From Periplaneta americana (Eukaryota; Arthropoda; Insecta; Blattodea; Blattidae), in assembly GCF_040183065.1 (NCBI RefSeq), contig NC_091126.1:145850204-145914203 (forward strand): a stretch of 64,000 bases of DNA. Reading direction: 5' to 3'. The number at the start of each line of letters is the position of its first letter. Positions within the stretch are counted from its first letter, which is position 1. Both the position numbers and the translations under genes were made by a program. The notes under the pieces were generated by a model. The model had not been told where the DNA came from, searched no databases, and was given only the letters and a program-made list of their open reading frames with translations. This document shows positions 1 through 12,260 of this stretch, piece by piece.

Positions 1-162
1 CCCTTATATGCTGTATTGTTCTTGTACATTCCAGTTTTCTGCCCTTGCTGTAGGTTTCGTAAGAGGAATGTTAAGATACTATTGTTCTTTTTCTTCACCA
101 CAGCATTTTATTACATTTGCAGTGTTTCCTTCTCCACTATGAATTATCAGTTTATTTTTATT
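1..162. other. Unassigned AT-rich sequence
   Basis: No coding, repeat or RNA signal was recognised. Confidence 0.3.
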
Positions 163-423
163 TTTATTTTAGTTGGTTATTTAACGACGCTGTATCAACT
201 ACTAGGTTATTTAGCGTCGATGAGATTGGTGATAGCGAGATGATATTTGGCGAGATGAGGCCGAGGATTCGCCAGAGATTACCTTGTATTCACATTATGG
301 TTGGGGAAAACCTCGGAAAAAACCCAACCAGGTAATCAGCCCAAGTGGGGATCGAACCCGCGCCCGAACGCAACTTCAGACCAGCAGGCAAGCGCCTTAA
401 CCAACTGAGCCACGCCGGTGGCT
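163..423 (-). repeat. tRNA-derived SINE, family A
   Basis: Read on the minus strand, the element starts with a tRNA-like head: A-box tggctcagttgg, B-box gggttcgatcccc. A body with gattacctggttgggttttt follows, then a 3' end with gttgatacagcgtcgttaaa. Related copies lie at 14911-15170 (+) and 46026-46270 (-). The pol III promoter boxes are seen directly; mobilisation by a LINE partner is inference. Confidence 0.85.
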
Positions 424-794
424 GTCAGTCCTTGTTTTGATAGTGTTTGGGTAAATAGAGATGTCATAAAAATGAGTTTTGAGATAAATGAAAAACTTCG
501 GACCCTTGTTGCTAATAATTTTCTACATAAAACACATCGAATGCTAGTATTCTTTTATTTTTTGCACACCTGCTTGTAGAATTTAACTTTTGTGTTTACC
601 TGGGGAACAAAACTCCATTTGCACAAAAAATTACTTAACCCCCTTTACCCATTTTCTCTTATCGACATCAGTCAACTCTGGATGTAGTGAACTTGGGTGT
701 AGTGATTCGGCTATAGTGAAGCAAAATCGTACAAAGATATGGGAGGGAGGGTTGATAACTGTAATCCTTCTTGTACTTACTCTTTGGTCATCAC

Positions 795-1800
795 TAGGGG
801 GCGGATGTTGATGAAAAGTCATCTTCTTATTATCCACATTAGGACAATGCCTATTAATATAGAAATCCTTTCTATGTTAATAGCAACGTAAAAAATTATT
901 TTCTTATATTGCATTTTTTGCATTTTTAGACGTTTTTGAACTAATAGGTCATTTTTATATTTTTTCGGTATTTTTTGGTTATTTTTAATACTTTGAAGAA
1001 CTTTTAGATCATTTGGAATGCATTTTACTTTCTTCTTTACCGATAGGTCTGTTAAATCTTTTTCTAAGCAATTAGGTCATTAGTAATTACCTACTGAATA
1101 AGTAAATAACAGTGAAGTTTGTGTTTTATAATTAGAAACAAACTGTAAAGACCATCCCTCATTACACTTGAAGGCTTCACCTCACCCAACAGAAATAATA
1201 TAAAATGCTTAACAACAACTTAGTTTAAGTGAGGGCTTTGACTGCTACTGTTCTTTTGTCGGTACGAGGGTGTCTTGAGAATTTTTGTTTGGAAGGGGAG
1301 AAACTTTCACCATGTCCTGGACAGGATGTTGTGTCCCCATGGAAGGAAAGGGACAGTATTTTTAACACAAAGATTGCAAGACTGCAAGCTGCACCCACAA
1401 TTTGTTTTGTCATTCACACTCCCCCATCTGGAAAATCTGGTAACAAAAGTGAAGAACGGAAGTAGGAGGAGACAGAGAATGAAGGCATCATATGGACCAC
1501 CACCGATTGAAACACATTGTAAACCCTCATTAAAATCTATAGTTTTCCCTTAAAGCCTTCATTTTGTTGCATGCCCTTTTCCTTTATTTTAGCCAAATTC
1601 CAGAAAGTTGCCTCCTCTCTCCGACATTTGCAGGGCAGTCATTGAAAAAGGTAACTAGTTTTTAAGAAGTTATGGTGTGAATACTTTGAATAATATTAAA
1701 ATGCCATTTTCTTTAAATTTTATGTTATTTTTCCATTAGTTTAAGGGCATTTTAATGATCATTTTAAGTAGATTTTTAGGTCATCAACATCCGCCCCCTA
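795..1800. mobile_element. Non-autonomous hAT-type element, 1006 bp
   Basis: Terminal inverted repeats tagggggcggatgttgatga are perfect at both ends. The element is flanked by a perfect 8-bp target duplication, gtcatcac (787-794 and 1801-1808), the size typical of hAT transposons. The interior is AT-rich with no convincing transposase, so it probably needs a partner enzyme. A short tract with ORFs near 1229-1553 has no recognisable family. Confidence 0.88.
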
Positions 1801-1808
1801 GTCATCAC

Positions 1809-2391
1809 TCTACTCCCTTTTACAAAAGAAAACAGTTTTATCTTCCTATTCTTCTAATTAACCTCTTTTAAAGGAGTCAGAACTGATCCTTCCTTTGTAC
1901 ACTGTTCTCTTTAATATGTTTGAAGTATGTAAAAGTCACTTTTCACGTGACCAATAATTTTGTGTCACCGAAGAGGATAAACTTGGAGTTCTCTTTGCAT
2001 ATTGTGATACTTTTATGGAAAAACAAACTGTTTGCATAAGTGGAAACATTTGGATACAGCACTGCAACGTGTGAATCAACATTTTCGATGCCCACATCAA
2101 TTATAGTCGCAATGCTGTTATTTCCGGCATGACTCCTCCTCTTTGCTTATGTCTTAAGAAGTCAAGGCTCTATAAAGTCTAAGTAGGTAGTATCGTTCGC
2201 CATTTTTTGTTCTTTCGTTGCCGAGCTACCAGACGAGGGATCTATTTGCCACACCGTTAAACATTATCATGTCGTAGCTCCTATGATAACAAATCAAACA
2301 CACTGTAATTCAGCAAATAATTGAGCAGCAAATAACGTCCTCGTGTGCTTTCTGCGAACGCCAACGATAGAGCCAAAATGGCGGGCGATTA
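1809..2391. other. Unassigned sequence
   Basis: No gene, RNA or repeat was recognised between the hAT element and the next TIR element. Confidence 0.3.
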
Positions 2392-2393
2392 TA

Positions 2394-2988
2394 CTGGGTG
2401 TTCAGTTCAAAGTGTGTCATGGCTTGCTGTATGCCGTCATGTGGCTAGCCGATGAGCCTAGAGAATTCAATCTTCCTACACTTCCGCAGAGGTGTATAAC
2501 CTATGAGGCAGAGAAGTTGCCTAGCAAGTACGGCGTTCATTCTGAAGAGTACGTACCGATATGTACGGTAACGCCGGTACTGGCAGGAATGTGAACTGTT
2601 TGGAAATACGTACTGTCGGGATATGGGAAGAGGGTTAAGACGATTACTTACGTATAGTATTTGTTGACATTAACTTCGACGGTCAACATGGACACGGAGC
2701 ATTTGATTTATGTTGTGGAATGTTACCGTACGCAACCGATGATAACAAATACCCTGCGTACGACTTGCCGGCGCAAAACACAGTTCGAAAGAGGTTATGG
2801 TAGCACACAGACCGTACAGACCGCCATCTGTTGCTACGACGTTCAAGTTATACCGTACACGTTCTCAAGTTCAGATTGAAGAACGCCTTACATAATAGGC
2901 AACTTCTCTGACATATAAGCTGAAACTCGCTTCAAATCAGTGACCCAACAACAGTGACGTCATGACACACTTTGAAATGAACACCCAG
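2394..2988. mobile_element. TIR element with TA target duplication (mariner-type), 595 bp
   Basis: The ends match as inverted repeats: ctgggtgttcagttcaaag on the left and, reversed, ctgggtgttcatttcaaag on the right, both continuing into tgtgtcat. TA flanks both ends. No catalytic transposase motif was seen inside; short ORFs at 2661-2879 are not recognised. Likely a non-autonomous Tc1/mariner-superfamily element. Confidence 0.75.
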
Positions 2989-2990
2989 TA

Positions 2991-4745
2991 TATTAAGTAT
3001 TTAGCCAGCCTTAGGAAATGCTTTACATCTTCATCAGCGAATCACAAGACGCACACGTTTAAATGTAGCCGACCTGCAACGTGATTGGCTGCCGGAAATT
3101 AGAGTGACGGGACTATAATAGTGCCAGTGTGCAGAGACTTTCCATGTCACACTAATGAGTGGTTATCAGCACAGTGCACCCTCGGACTAGCATCCCCTAT
3201 CTGTGAGCATGCTATTCCCTCTAGTGCATCTGTGGAGGGGGTTTTGTTTGTGGCAGAAGTTATGTCAGCAATAATAGTTTAATGATACACACAATGTTCA
3301 CATATGCATTAAAATAAACATATTTTATATAATTAATAAATACTTAGCATGTTCGTTTATAATGTCAGTAATGTAAAAATATTCTGAAATTATTGAGGGG
3401 TCCAGTGGAAGAAGTGGACAAGCCACAAATCCTGATATGTAGAATATCTCATTATTTCACTGGGATTTTTACCTTTCATCTGAGCCCAAGACTAAATAAT
3501 ATGAATGATCAGAACTGGAGATAGATATATCTGAGGAATTGGTACAAACGACTTTTTAAAAATTTCGTAATTTAAAATCTTCCGAAATTAGATTACTAGA
3601 AAAAATGTACATGGATCAAATTTATTTTAGAGTTAAAAGTGCCTGAAAATTTGAAAGAAAAAAAATTGGAGATATCAATATGAAATCTTGATAGGTTTGA
3701 AGTGAAATGGCTCTTGTGCTAGAGCAGGAAAATGAAACAAGGCAACTTCAGTCCAAATAATAATAATGACGGTAATACCAATAATAAATATAAATACTGT
3801 TATGATATTCTTTTAATTTTTCTGAATTTCAAAGCATGTCATACTAGTGTTTAATCAGCATAAATGTTATTTATGTAATAGAACTATTTTTTTTAATTTC
3901 CAAACTCACGAGTAACTCGAAAACTTTAAGCAATGGAAATATTTCGAAAACAAATTTGAAATCACCACAATGATTTCTATGAGAATCCACTGTTCTAACA
4001 GAAAAAGTTTAGTCATGTTGCGTACGGAAGTCCGTCAGACGAAACTACTCCTTTGCTTAACTAGCCGTAACATGGAAACTAGTAAATATTTTGAATAGCA
4101 ACTATTTTTAAAACTAATTTTCATTCTTTCTAAACATTTCTCTCGCCTTGATTCCCCATCTAAAGTAAAAATAAAAAAGTTTGCCACTTACTGACTTTTG
4201 AGGATGTCAATGTCTATTTTGAACAGGTCACTTCGAAGTTAGTATTTTTTCTCACTTTTAAAAAAAATTTGATTTCGAAATTTTTTCTACGCTTTTCTTA
4301 GACATTTATCTGTGAATCTTAAAAATTACAGCGCGATTGATTATCGTAGAAAGTACGACATGATAATGTTTAACGGTGCAGCAAATAGCATCCTGGTCTA
4401 CAACCATTGATCGCCCGCACCGCTAAGGCTGCTTTCTTCCTCTCCCTTGCACCACTGTACATTTTCCGATACACTGCTTATCCGATACCCATTTCAGCGA
4501 GTGTTGACGACCACTGCACTAACGGATAGTAGACCTGTTTCTAGCATTTGAAAGACACGACACAAACTTTGAACGTGAAGAGAATTTGAAAGGCATTTGG
4601 TGATGAAAAGATAGGACGTTAACAGTTGTACAGAAGTGTGCGGAATATAGTGTTGCAAACATTTTCTTTTTAGGTAGGTACTTTGCATTTTACACCGTAA
4701 ATAATAATTATGGCTTATGTAAAGTATAAAATAAGAATACAGATC
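2991..4745. other. Unassigned AT-rich sequence
   Basis: No coding region or repeat with clear borders was recognised. Confidence 0.3.
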
Positions 4746-4758
4746 AATAATAATAATC

Positions 4759-4799
<41 letters not shown>

Positions 4800-4818
4800 C
4801 ATAATAATAATAATAATA
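4746..4818. repeat. (AAT)n microsatellite
   Basis: A run of aat units with two short interruptions. Open frames across it are artefacts of the repeat. Confidence 0.95.
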
Positions 4819-5659
4819 CGCTTTTTTTATAATATAGGTAATAGTTTTGGTCTTACATGTGAGAGCATTGAAATGTTTGCCCCTCCTGCAAAATAGCTTC
4901 CACTTCCCCCCAGAGATTCGACTTGGCTACGGGCCTGCTACAGAGAAACATAATTGGCAGCGTTAATATCATTGATCAATAAAATTCCTCAATTAAACGT
5001 AACATATAAATTTAACAGTTCATTCTTTATAATGTATGTGGTATATTTAAAAACTGACATGCTATTCATATGGTCATTTAACATATTATCAAGATTGCAG
5101 AGTAAAGATAACAAATCTGAGAAAAAAATTTAAACATTCCATCACACTGTTTAGTGCGCGTCAATTTTTTTGTGACCAATTCATTGTGTTTCTGGATTTA
5201 AATTTTATATGCAGAGTCAGTTTGTGCAGCAATGTTAACAGTCCTAAATATTTTAAATTTACAACCTTATTCCACATCAAGCGCACTTTCTTCGTACATT
5301 TTTTTTAATTCGTTCACTTAAATAAGGGGTGTCCAAAGCAATAGGTAGCGCCGAATTACAGCTGAATGCAGCCCGCAACACTTCAGTTTATGTTTGAGGT
5401 TTGGGGATGGAGAGGTAGCTGATACAAATCACAGAGTGTGGCAGTAGTGGATTTCTTTATTTAGCTGTTACCAATAGCTATTTATTTTTTCAATTATCTA
5501 CACAATTAATATAATATATTTACACAATCATTCCATGAAATATTTCTCTATAGTTACTTTGTAAAATATAACATAATCAGTATTTTTTTAAAATGAATGT
5601 AATGCATATTACTCACTTCAGTGAGCCAACGTATAATTTTTTAATAAAAAGCAATTAAT
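4819..5659. other. Unassigned sequence
   Basis: No gene was seen. The stretch aggggtgtccaaa near 5327 resembles some hAT ends, but no partner end was found. Confidence 0.3.
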
Positions 5660-6503
5660 TAGGGATCCCATTCGTCCCGTTTTACTCGGGACAATCCCGG
5701 TTTTTTTTTACAGAAAGTCCCGCCGTCCCAAAAACATTTTTCGGGACAGGAAAATGTCCCGCTTTTTCTCTATCTCAAAAAAGGCTTTATTTGTGAGTAT
5801 CCTACCGAATGGATATATTGAAACTGTTGTAGCAAGTTTTAAACTCGACGAAGATGAATTATTTGGTGAGTTTCTATATGTGCAAAAATACTGAGACAAT
5901 AAATCTGAAGATTGAAATACCAGAAATCAAACTGTAACTGAAAAGTAGTGTGAAATGTTTGCGCTTACACGCTTACATGAGTATTATGAATATTCCGATG
6001 TTAGTTTGTTCAGCATTACCAGATTCAAATGCAGCCATAGAGCGCATTGCTTCACTCAATAATGCAATGTGGACAGACGAAACTATTGAAACTGTAAGAG
6101 CATTAATAATGGTAAAAACCAATTTTAGTACAGTTAACGTGTGTTGAATTTTTCAATGTAATGTTGAAAGAGCCCAAAATTCTTGAACAAATACACAGTT
6201 CGTGTAAATATAATATTCACTGCGAATCTACTTCAGCAGAACGTTCAACATAATATCTGTATGTAAAAAAAAAAGCGCGTAAAAATTACAATGTTGTGAT
6301 GAAAATAAAATACAAGTAGTTCAGTAGTAGGTACTTCAGTTTAATACTTTTAATTAGTTGATAATGTTGACCTTTTTTTTTTTTTTTTTTTTTTTCATTT
6401 TTTGTGTGTCCCCCCTATTTTTTTTTTTTACAAAATGTCCCATGTTTTAGTTAGGTATTTTTCAAATGCCCCGGTTTTCAAATAAAATAAAATGGGAACC
6501 CTA
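5660..6503 (+). mobile_element. hAT-family transposon remnant
   Basis: The ends are inverted matches (tagggatcccatt left; tagggttcccatt reversed on the right). Flanking octamers caattaat and caatttta agree at 6 of 8 positions, a decayed 8-bp duplication. Inside, the + strand encodes a hAT C-terminal dimerisation remnant: LDEDELFGEFLYVQKY near 5840 and LPDSNAAIERIASLNNAMWT within 5950-6147, broken by stops and a frameshift. Poly-T tracts fill the 3' part. The element at 26933-27858 carries the same protein region. Confidence 0.72.
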
Positions 6504-8367
6504 CAATTTTATTAATGTACTAATGAACTGTTCTTAGCTAATTACAGTATGTCGTTCCTATATCAATTCAATCAATTCACCATAAAGAACTTGATTTACA
6601 TATGTGTGCAATAATAAGAAATAATTGTGTTAGTGATGGCAGACAGTGAGTGAGTGCACAAAAAGACGCTCCTGACTTGGTGATTTAGAAATCCTTTCGA
6701 AGGATGTAAAAGTGAAGACGTTGAATCGATTTTTCAACGTGTGGCGAAAGAGTCGTTACTCGCCGTGTCGCAAGATACAATCACGCAACTCTATACGAGT
6801 AAAATATGACTATGTTGCGACTGTAGCGCTCAAGCGGCTACCAAGTTAAACGTTTGCAGAGTACACTGACATTCAAAGATATCTGACCCTACTAATCCAT
6901 AGTAATTGATAATTTGTTGGTGTAAGTGTGGATTCTTTAGTTGTTACTTCTATGACTAGATGGCGAAGATAATAGTCAATATTACCAATCGTACATAAAT
7001 ATACTCGCATTATAAAATTCAATTTTTCACCCCACTCTACTGATTGTAAAACAACACCAGGTTTAGCTGGAAACCACTAATATGAGAATTATGAGAATAA
7101 TTTATGCTTAATCTACATAATCATTTTTTCTGACACTTTTTCACCGCCTGAATAATGGTGCCACCTATTGAGAACTAGCGGAACTCTTTCGAAATTATCC
7201 CATGGTTGGAAAGTTCGCTTACACGATCATAAACTCGTAAGTCAGATATCTTTGAACGTAATAAAAAAATGTGTACGTACTTAAGAAGGAAAAAAAAGTC
7301 ATGAATTAAAAAAACACAGCGTTAAGATTGTAATATCCTAGACAGACGATCTGGGAGATCTCCAAATAAACACAACTGCAACAATTGCTCAATATTTCGC
7401 ACTGCAGCGCTGCAAACGTAGTCACACGTGCGACAGCGGCAAGTGACGATTTTTGAGTGATTTGTGATACGGTACCACAGTCTAATACTTAGTCACGCAA
7501 CTCATACGTATAAAATATGCCAACATTTGACAGCTGGCGCGACAGTAGCCCTCTAGCGGCAGGCAAGTTAACAGTGTGCACACGACATATGACAACACAT
7601 CAAAAAACGGGTTTTGCGTAATTTATTTTATATTTTTATGCTATACAGTAAGTGTATATGTTCTTATTAATTTTACTTTAGAATCCCAGAAGAATTTCAC
7701 ACGCAGTCAATCTACAAGTTTCAGAAGCTGGGAATAAACGTAATTCTTTCTGCTCCTTACAACTGAATCTTGGCCCTGATCACTTATCATGCTTTGAAAT
7801 AATATAATTGTTCGTACGTGGACGGTTAATTCAATTCATTCCTAAATATATTTATGAATCATTGGAACTCTATATTTACTGTGAGAAGAGTCAAAATTAG
7901 TAGCTTCAAAATTGTAGGCCATATCTCGTAGGGTACATCGCATGGTGAACTTCTCTCCCTATTTCCTGAGAAATTAACTATTTTCCATACCACAAATTGG
8001 GGTAAACTCGGCCGCTGAGGTAAACTTGAAAATAAAAAAGGGGAGGATTTAAACCTTAATATGACATTGATTTATGAAGTTCATTATTTTTCCATTTCTT
8101 AAGAACCGGTATTTCCTTTATTATTTTGAGTCACAAATAGTGCTGATATTATGGTGTAAATTTTTATGGCAAGTTTACCGCATTTTACATTACATTTCCA
8201 GTTTTCACACATAAGCTTAATTTTAACTTATCCTACCTATATAATACGTAATTTACATGCACTTACTGTTAATATGACGTAGGTGAGAACAAATAAATGA
8301 ACACATAATTTTGTTGAAAAAATTGTAACTTCAATATTAACTCCGAAAATGTAGGCCTAATTTTATT
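6504..8367. other. Intergenic sequence with a diverged dispersed repeat
   Basis: No gene was found. Segments 6772-6860 and 7480-7580 are diverged direct copies sharing tcacgcaact, gtaaaatatg-like and agcggc stretches. A third, inverted copy lies at 9320-9405. I could not assign the family. Confidence 0.5.
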
Positions 8368-8590
8368 TTCAGAGCAGAAGTGGTGTAAGTCAAAAATGGG
8401 TAATGAGGGTTAAAGTAAACATTCTGTAAAATACAGCGCAAAGTAGCAGTTAATATTGAATTTATTTAAACTATTAGTAGTCAGTGAATAGCACGAAGGA
8501 TATATTAATTGCTACTTTGCGCTGTATTTTACAGAATTTTTACTTTAACCCTCATTACCTAATTTTGACTTACACCACTTCTGCTCTGAA
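8368..8590. mobile_element. Palindromic MITE-like hairpin, 223 bp
   Basis: Arms of about 85-90 bases (8368-8455 and 8505-8590) are near-perfect reverse complements around a ~50-base loop. The outer sequence is ttcagagcagaagtggtgta and its complement. No target duplication was found. It would fold as a long hairpin if transcribed. Confidence 0.75.
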
Positions 8591-9677
8591 CGGCTCAAAT
8601 AATCACTGGGAATGTAAAATCAACACCAATAACAGTTAACAGTCATGCAAATTATTACAGACAAGATTGCTTTTTATATTAAATTTAAAAAGGCTCTTTT
8701 ATTTCTGGAGAACTTAATACGTCTGCCACATGAATCTACACCAACACATCAGAAATTTTATCGACACATTCCGGATTTATTCAAGAAGTGAATATTTCGC
8801 AAAAGGATTACAATACTCCATGAATTCTTAAAAAATTAACACCATGATCCCTACTTGAATGCAATATAACGTTCAACTTCTGAAAAATATAAAGAAATAT
8901 ACACGAATACAAAAATTATGGAATTACTTGCATTAAAAACTCTAGATACATTATCCGAAATCGGAATGGTTACACATTTACACATATGATCTCTGCAAAA
9001 AAATAATATACTGTAACAGGTATCTACTTTGACATACAAAGAGGTAACTGATAACTAGTAAATGTTTTATAGAACACATTACGTAGGCTACCTACAACGT
9101 GGATTATTGGTTATGACTGATTTATGATTTTCTCTTGGTCTTTAGGGAATTTGAAGAACGACAAATTCGGAGATTTAAACTTGTTGTTACTGCAATTTTC
9201 GTCATTGCGCACATTGCCTTTGTTCCGACGCATGATTAAAACGTTTATAACATCTCGCATCCCTTTAAAGCACGTGCTGGCTGAACGAGATTGTATCAAC
9301 CCTATTACCAGTGCCTTGCCTGCCGCTTGGGCGCTAGTGTCGCGAATGTTGGCAAAAAAAGTGTTGAAGTTGCGCGACTGTAAGTATTAGACTTTGACGG
9401 TACTTTTGAGAGACGTCATAGATGAATATATATTCATTCATGGAGACGTGTTGATTTAAATTTAGTGACATGTTGTAAGTGTTGGTGGCACTGCTGATTG
9501 GCACTTTCGTGTAAACATGTCGCAAATAATTTGTTCGGAAAGTGATGTATTTTACATACCACATTTACGCATGAAAGAACTTATTACTGGTTATATAGAG
9601 CAGGTGATTTGAAATATAAATGTTTATTAATATTATAAACAATGTTCTAAGATTGTGACATTTCCCTGGATAAATTT
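8591..9677. other. Unassigned sequence, possible THAP-like remnant
   Basis: On the minus strand at 9111-9299 a short frame contains NLSFFKFPKDQEKI, which resembles the LSFxxFPKD core of THAP DNA-binding domains. The full C2CH zinc pattern is not visible, so this is weak. The rest carries no recognised gene. Confidence 0.25.
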
Positions 9678-9843
9678 CAGAACACGGTTACCTTACGTTC
9701 ATTTCTCTCTTCCTCCAAAATTCCAACCTTGTACACACAAAATTATTGGCACCGAGAAGTGCCTTTTCATAAGCATGATGACAAATACAAATCTGTCCAT
9801 TTTAGTATTTTAAAATAATTGTCAGTGAGGTAACCGTGTACTG
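9678..9843. mobile_element. Small MITE, 166 bp
   Basis: Ends cagaacacggttacct and, reversed on the right, cagtacacggttacct match at 15 of 16 positions. No clear target duplication, so superfamily is unassigned. Confidence 0.6.
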
Positions 9844-9879
9844 AAATATGAATCGGCTAAACTAGCGTTGACGTAGTTC

Positions 9880-9972
9880 TTTTCGTACTCTGCTTATACA
9901 CCTTGCATATACGAATCTGTGACCGGTTATGTTTGGTTTGTTTAGGCTTTTGTTATGCCTTGCATATACGAT
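9880..9972 (-). repeat. Single inverted copy of the ~112-bp satellite unit
   Basis: Read on the minus strand, it contains tgcaaggcataacaaaagcc followed by taaacaaaccaaacataacc, closely matching the tandem units at 15340-16800. A lone copy 5.4 kb from the array suggests the unit is a dispersed element that became tandem. Confidence 0.7.
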
Positions 9973-10958
9973 CAACTGCATCTCCACAAAAAATTCTTTA
10001 TAAATTCAACGATTTTCACTTCCGAAATAATCGAAAAGTACCTCAGCGCTAGTTTCACTTCAAGAAAATGATTTTTTTTTACCTGTTGTACTGCTATACC
10101 ATAATCCTGCAAAATGTGCTTTATACCACTTAACGTGCTAACAATTATTCTGCCTAAACCAACATTCCTATGCACTTAAGTTTATCGATTATTTCTCAAA
10201 GTCAAATTTGCGTTGTAATGTCGCCTGCAGTAACAATATTAATTCCGATTATAATTTCAGTCACATAGTAACCCCTTGTCCTATTTCGTAGTAGTTATAA
10301 TTAGTTACTGGTTTAACATCCTTTTGTTTCAGTATCAATCCTGGAGGTTAGTGTAAACCTGTAGCCCGTCATGGCGGTCTCTTTTTGATTTTTTCTTTCA
10401 AAAATTTTCACATGCGAAAATTACTGGAAAATGGCTGAAAACAGTTTAAATTTGTAAAACCTCTTGAAATATTACAAACTTCAAACTTAAAAAAATGCCT
10501 AAAAATTGATACTGTAATTTCTAAGAAAAAATGATACTAAACTTCCACAAACACAGCACAATTGAAGGGCTCCGAGAGATATAGTCATAAGCCACACTGA
10601 TATAGTTTTGAGAAATGAGTAAAATAAAGTTTGATGAAAATCTGTAAATCACATTATCAAAGTACAAGATTTCTTGTATGTTATATCATACTTCCATATG
10701 TTATGAAACATATTCATGAATATTTAGCACAACATTTTTTATTCCCAACACAGTTTCATAGTGATTGTATTTAAGGAAGTAACTAAATGTGTCTTATGAC
10801 TATTATATCTCACTGAGAAAGAAATACCTGATATTATATACCATTCATTTATTATGAAAAATAATATTTGAGTAAACTTAATTGATTTTCTTACATAGTG
10901 TTATAGAAACACTGAAAACTTTGTTCATCATTGTGTATTATGGGAGTTCTTACACTTC
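9973..10958. other. Unassigned sequence
   Basis: No supported gene. A segment at 10549-10600 resembles the reverse complement of 15258-15312, so both may come from one unrecognised repeat. Confidence 0.35.
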
Positions 10959-11710
10959 TTAACCATGCATATTATTGCCTTTAAGTGACTGGAAGCATTC
11001 TTGATTGGCTGCTAAAATGTATGCCATTAGAAACGGTACATCATATAATTTCTTTTGGTTGATGAAGAGTGGAGTTCTATATTTTACTGGAAGTTGAAAT
11101 GGATCTGGTGCTACAGATCTTCCTTTCTTCTTAAGTCGTATATAAGCAATATTTAGAGGGAAAATGTGGATTAACAATGCTTTACACTTTACTCATAAGG
11201 AGTTTTGGAATTCAATTGGAATTGTGTGGTTTCATGTAAATGAATATCATTACTATTCTTGAACTTAGTGGTTTTGGATACCAATGACTTAAGATCATCC
11301 AAACTCTTGAATTCCTCCCTTTCCATTTTTGTTACAATAAAGCTGTTATTTCGACTTGCTGACTTCACATCGATCCATTCATGTGGTGTGTAGACTACTG
11401 AATGCCTGTTTCTTGCATATTTTTCTATGTGGCCAAAATCATGATTGTATGGAAGTCAAGTGTGACCCACCATGGGATAGGAATGCTGGACTATTTCAAA
11501 TCTCTTGGTAGTCACGAGAGATCCCTCCAAAGCAATTAGAGCCCAATTCTTTGCCTTTGGCTCTATTTTCATCTTGGACATTAAATAAGTGTTTTTGGCA
11601 TGTCCTAGAAAAAGTTAAAAATATTTTCTTGATCTCCAAGTAGCTTAGTATAGCATTTATTGGAACAAGTGAAAGGAGGTCCTAAAGAAGCTGCTTGAAC
11701 TATCTTGTTT
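10959..11710 (-). pseudogene. Decayed element-like gene (DUF7869-like C-terminal region)
   Basis: Minus-strand frames hold RNRHSVVYTPHEWIDVKSAS, then FIVTKMEREEFKSLDDLKSL near 11250-11430. Upstream, MKIEPKAKNWALIALEGSL is separated by a stop, and GPPFTCSNKCYTKLL lies near 11660. The order resembles the large repetitive insect protein family with DUF7869 (short Cys motif near the start, DxGxIEK and Y-x-P-x-x-W motifs near the end). It is broken by stops and deletions and is probably transposon-derived. Family assignment is from memory of motif layout only. Confidence 0.35.
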
Positions 11711-11947
11711 GTTTTACTAAACACATACTGTCGACCAACATTACATCTTAGTTTGGCCATCATTGGTGATGTTTTACTTTTTATACTAACATCAAGCTAT
11801 AATTTTAAGAAAAATAAAAGTTGTAAGATTTCAATGAAACATAGTCACAAGCCACATACACAAATTTGCAGCTCCTGTTTTCATTTTAAGTTAAGAGCTT
11901 TTAAAAGAACTTACAATTGTTATGAAAAGTTACATTAATAAACTACA

Positions 11948-12101
11948 CTTACTTACAAATGGCTTTTAAGGAACCCGCAGGTTCATTGCTGCCCTCACAT
12001 AAGCCCGCCATCGGTCCCTATCCTGTGCAAGATTAATCCAGTCTCTATCATCATATCCCACCTCCCTCAAAGTCATTTTAATATTATTCTCCCATATAGT
12101 C
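11948..12101 (-). mobile_element. Short 3' fragment of the (TAAG)n non-LTR retrotransposon
   Basis: This is 150 bases of the 3' end only, matching 15877 onward closely (end of the reverse transcriptase ORF: RDRWRAYVRAAMNL, then the ttacttac tail). Strong 5' truncation is usual for this class. Confidence 0.85.
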
Positions 12102-12128
12102 ATTAAATAAAATATAAAATGTTCATGC

Positions 12129-12129
<1 letters not shown>

Positions 12130-12197
<68 letters not shown>

Positions 12198-12260
12198 CAT
12201 TTATTTATTTATTTATTTATTTAATTATTTATTTATCTATTTATCTATTTATTAATATTT
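12130..12260. repeat. (AAT)n and (TTTA)n microsatellites
   Basis: An aat/gat run to 12197 joins a ttta run to 12260. The ttta part is the 3' tail of the minus-strand LINE that follows. Confidence 0.92.

Noticed and set aside
4494-4802. 102-residue minus-strand frame rich in isoleucine
   Set aside because: It is translation of the (AAT)n microsatellite, with no conserved sequence in the rest.
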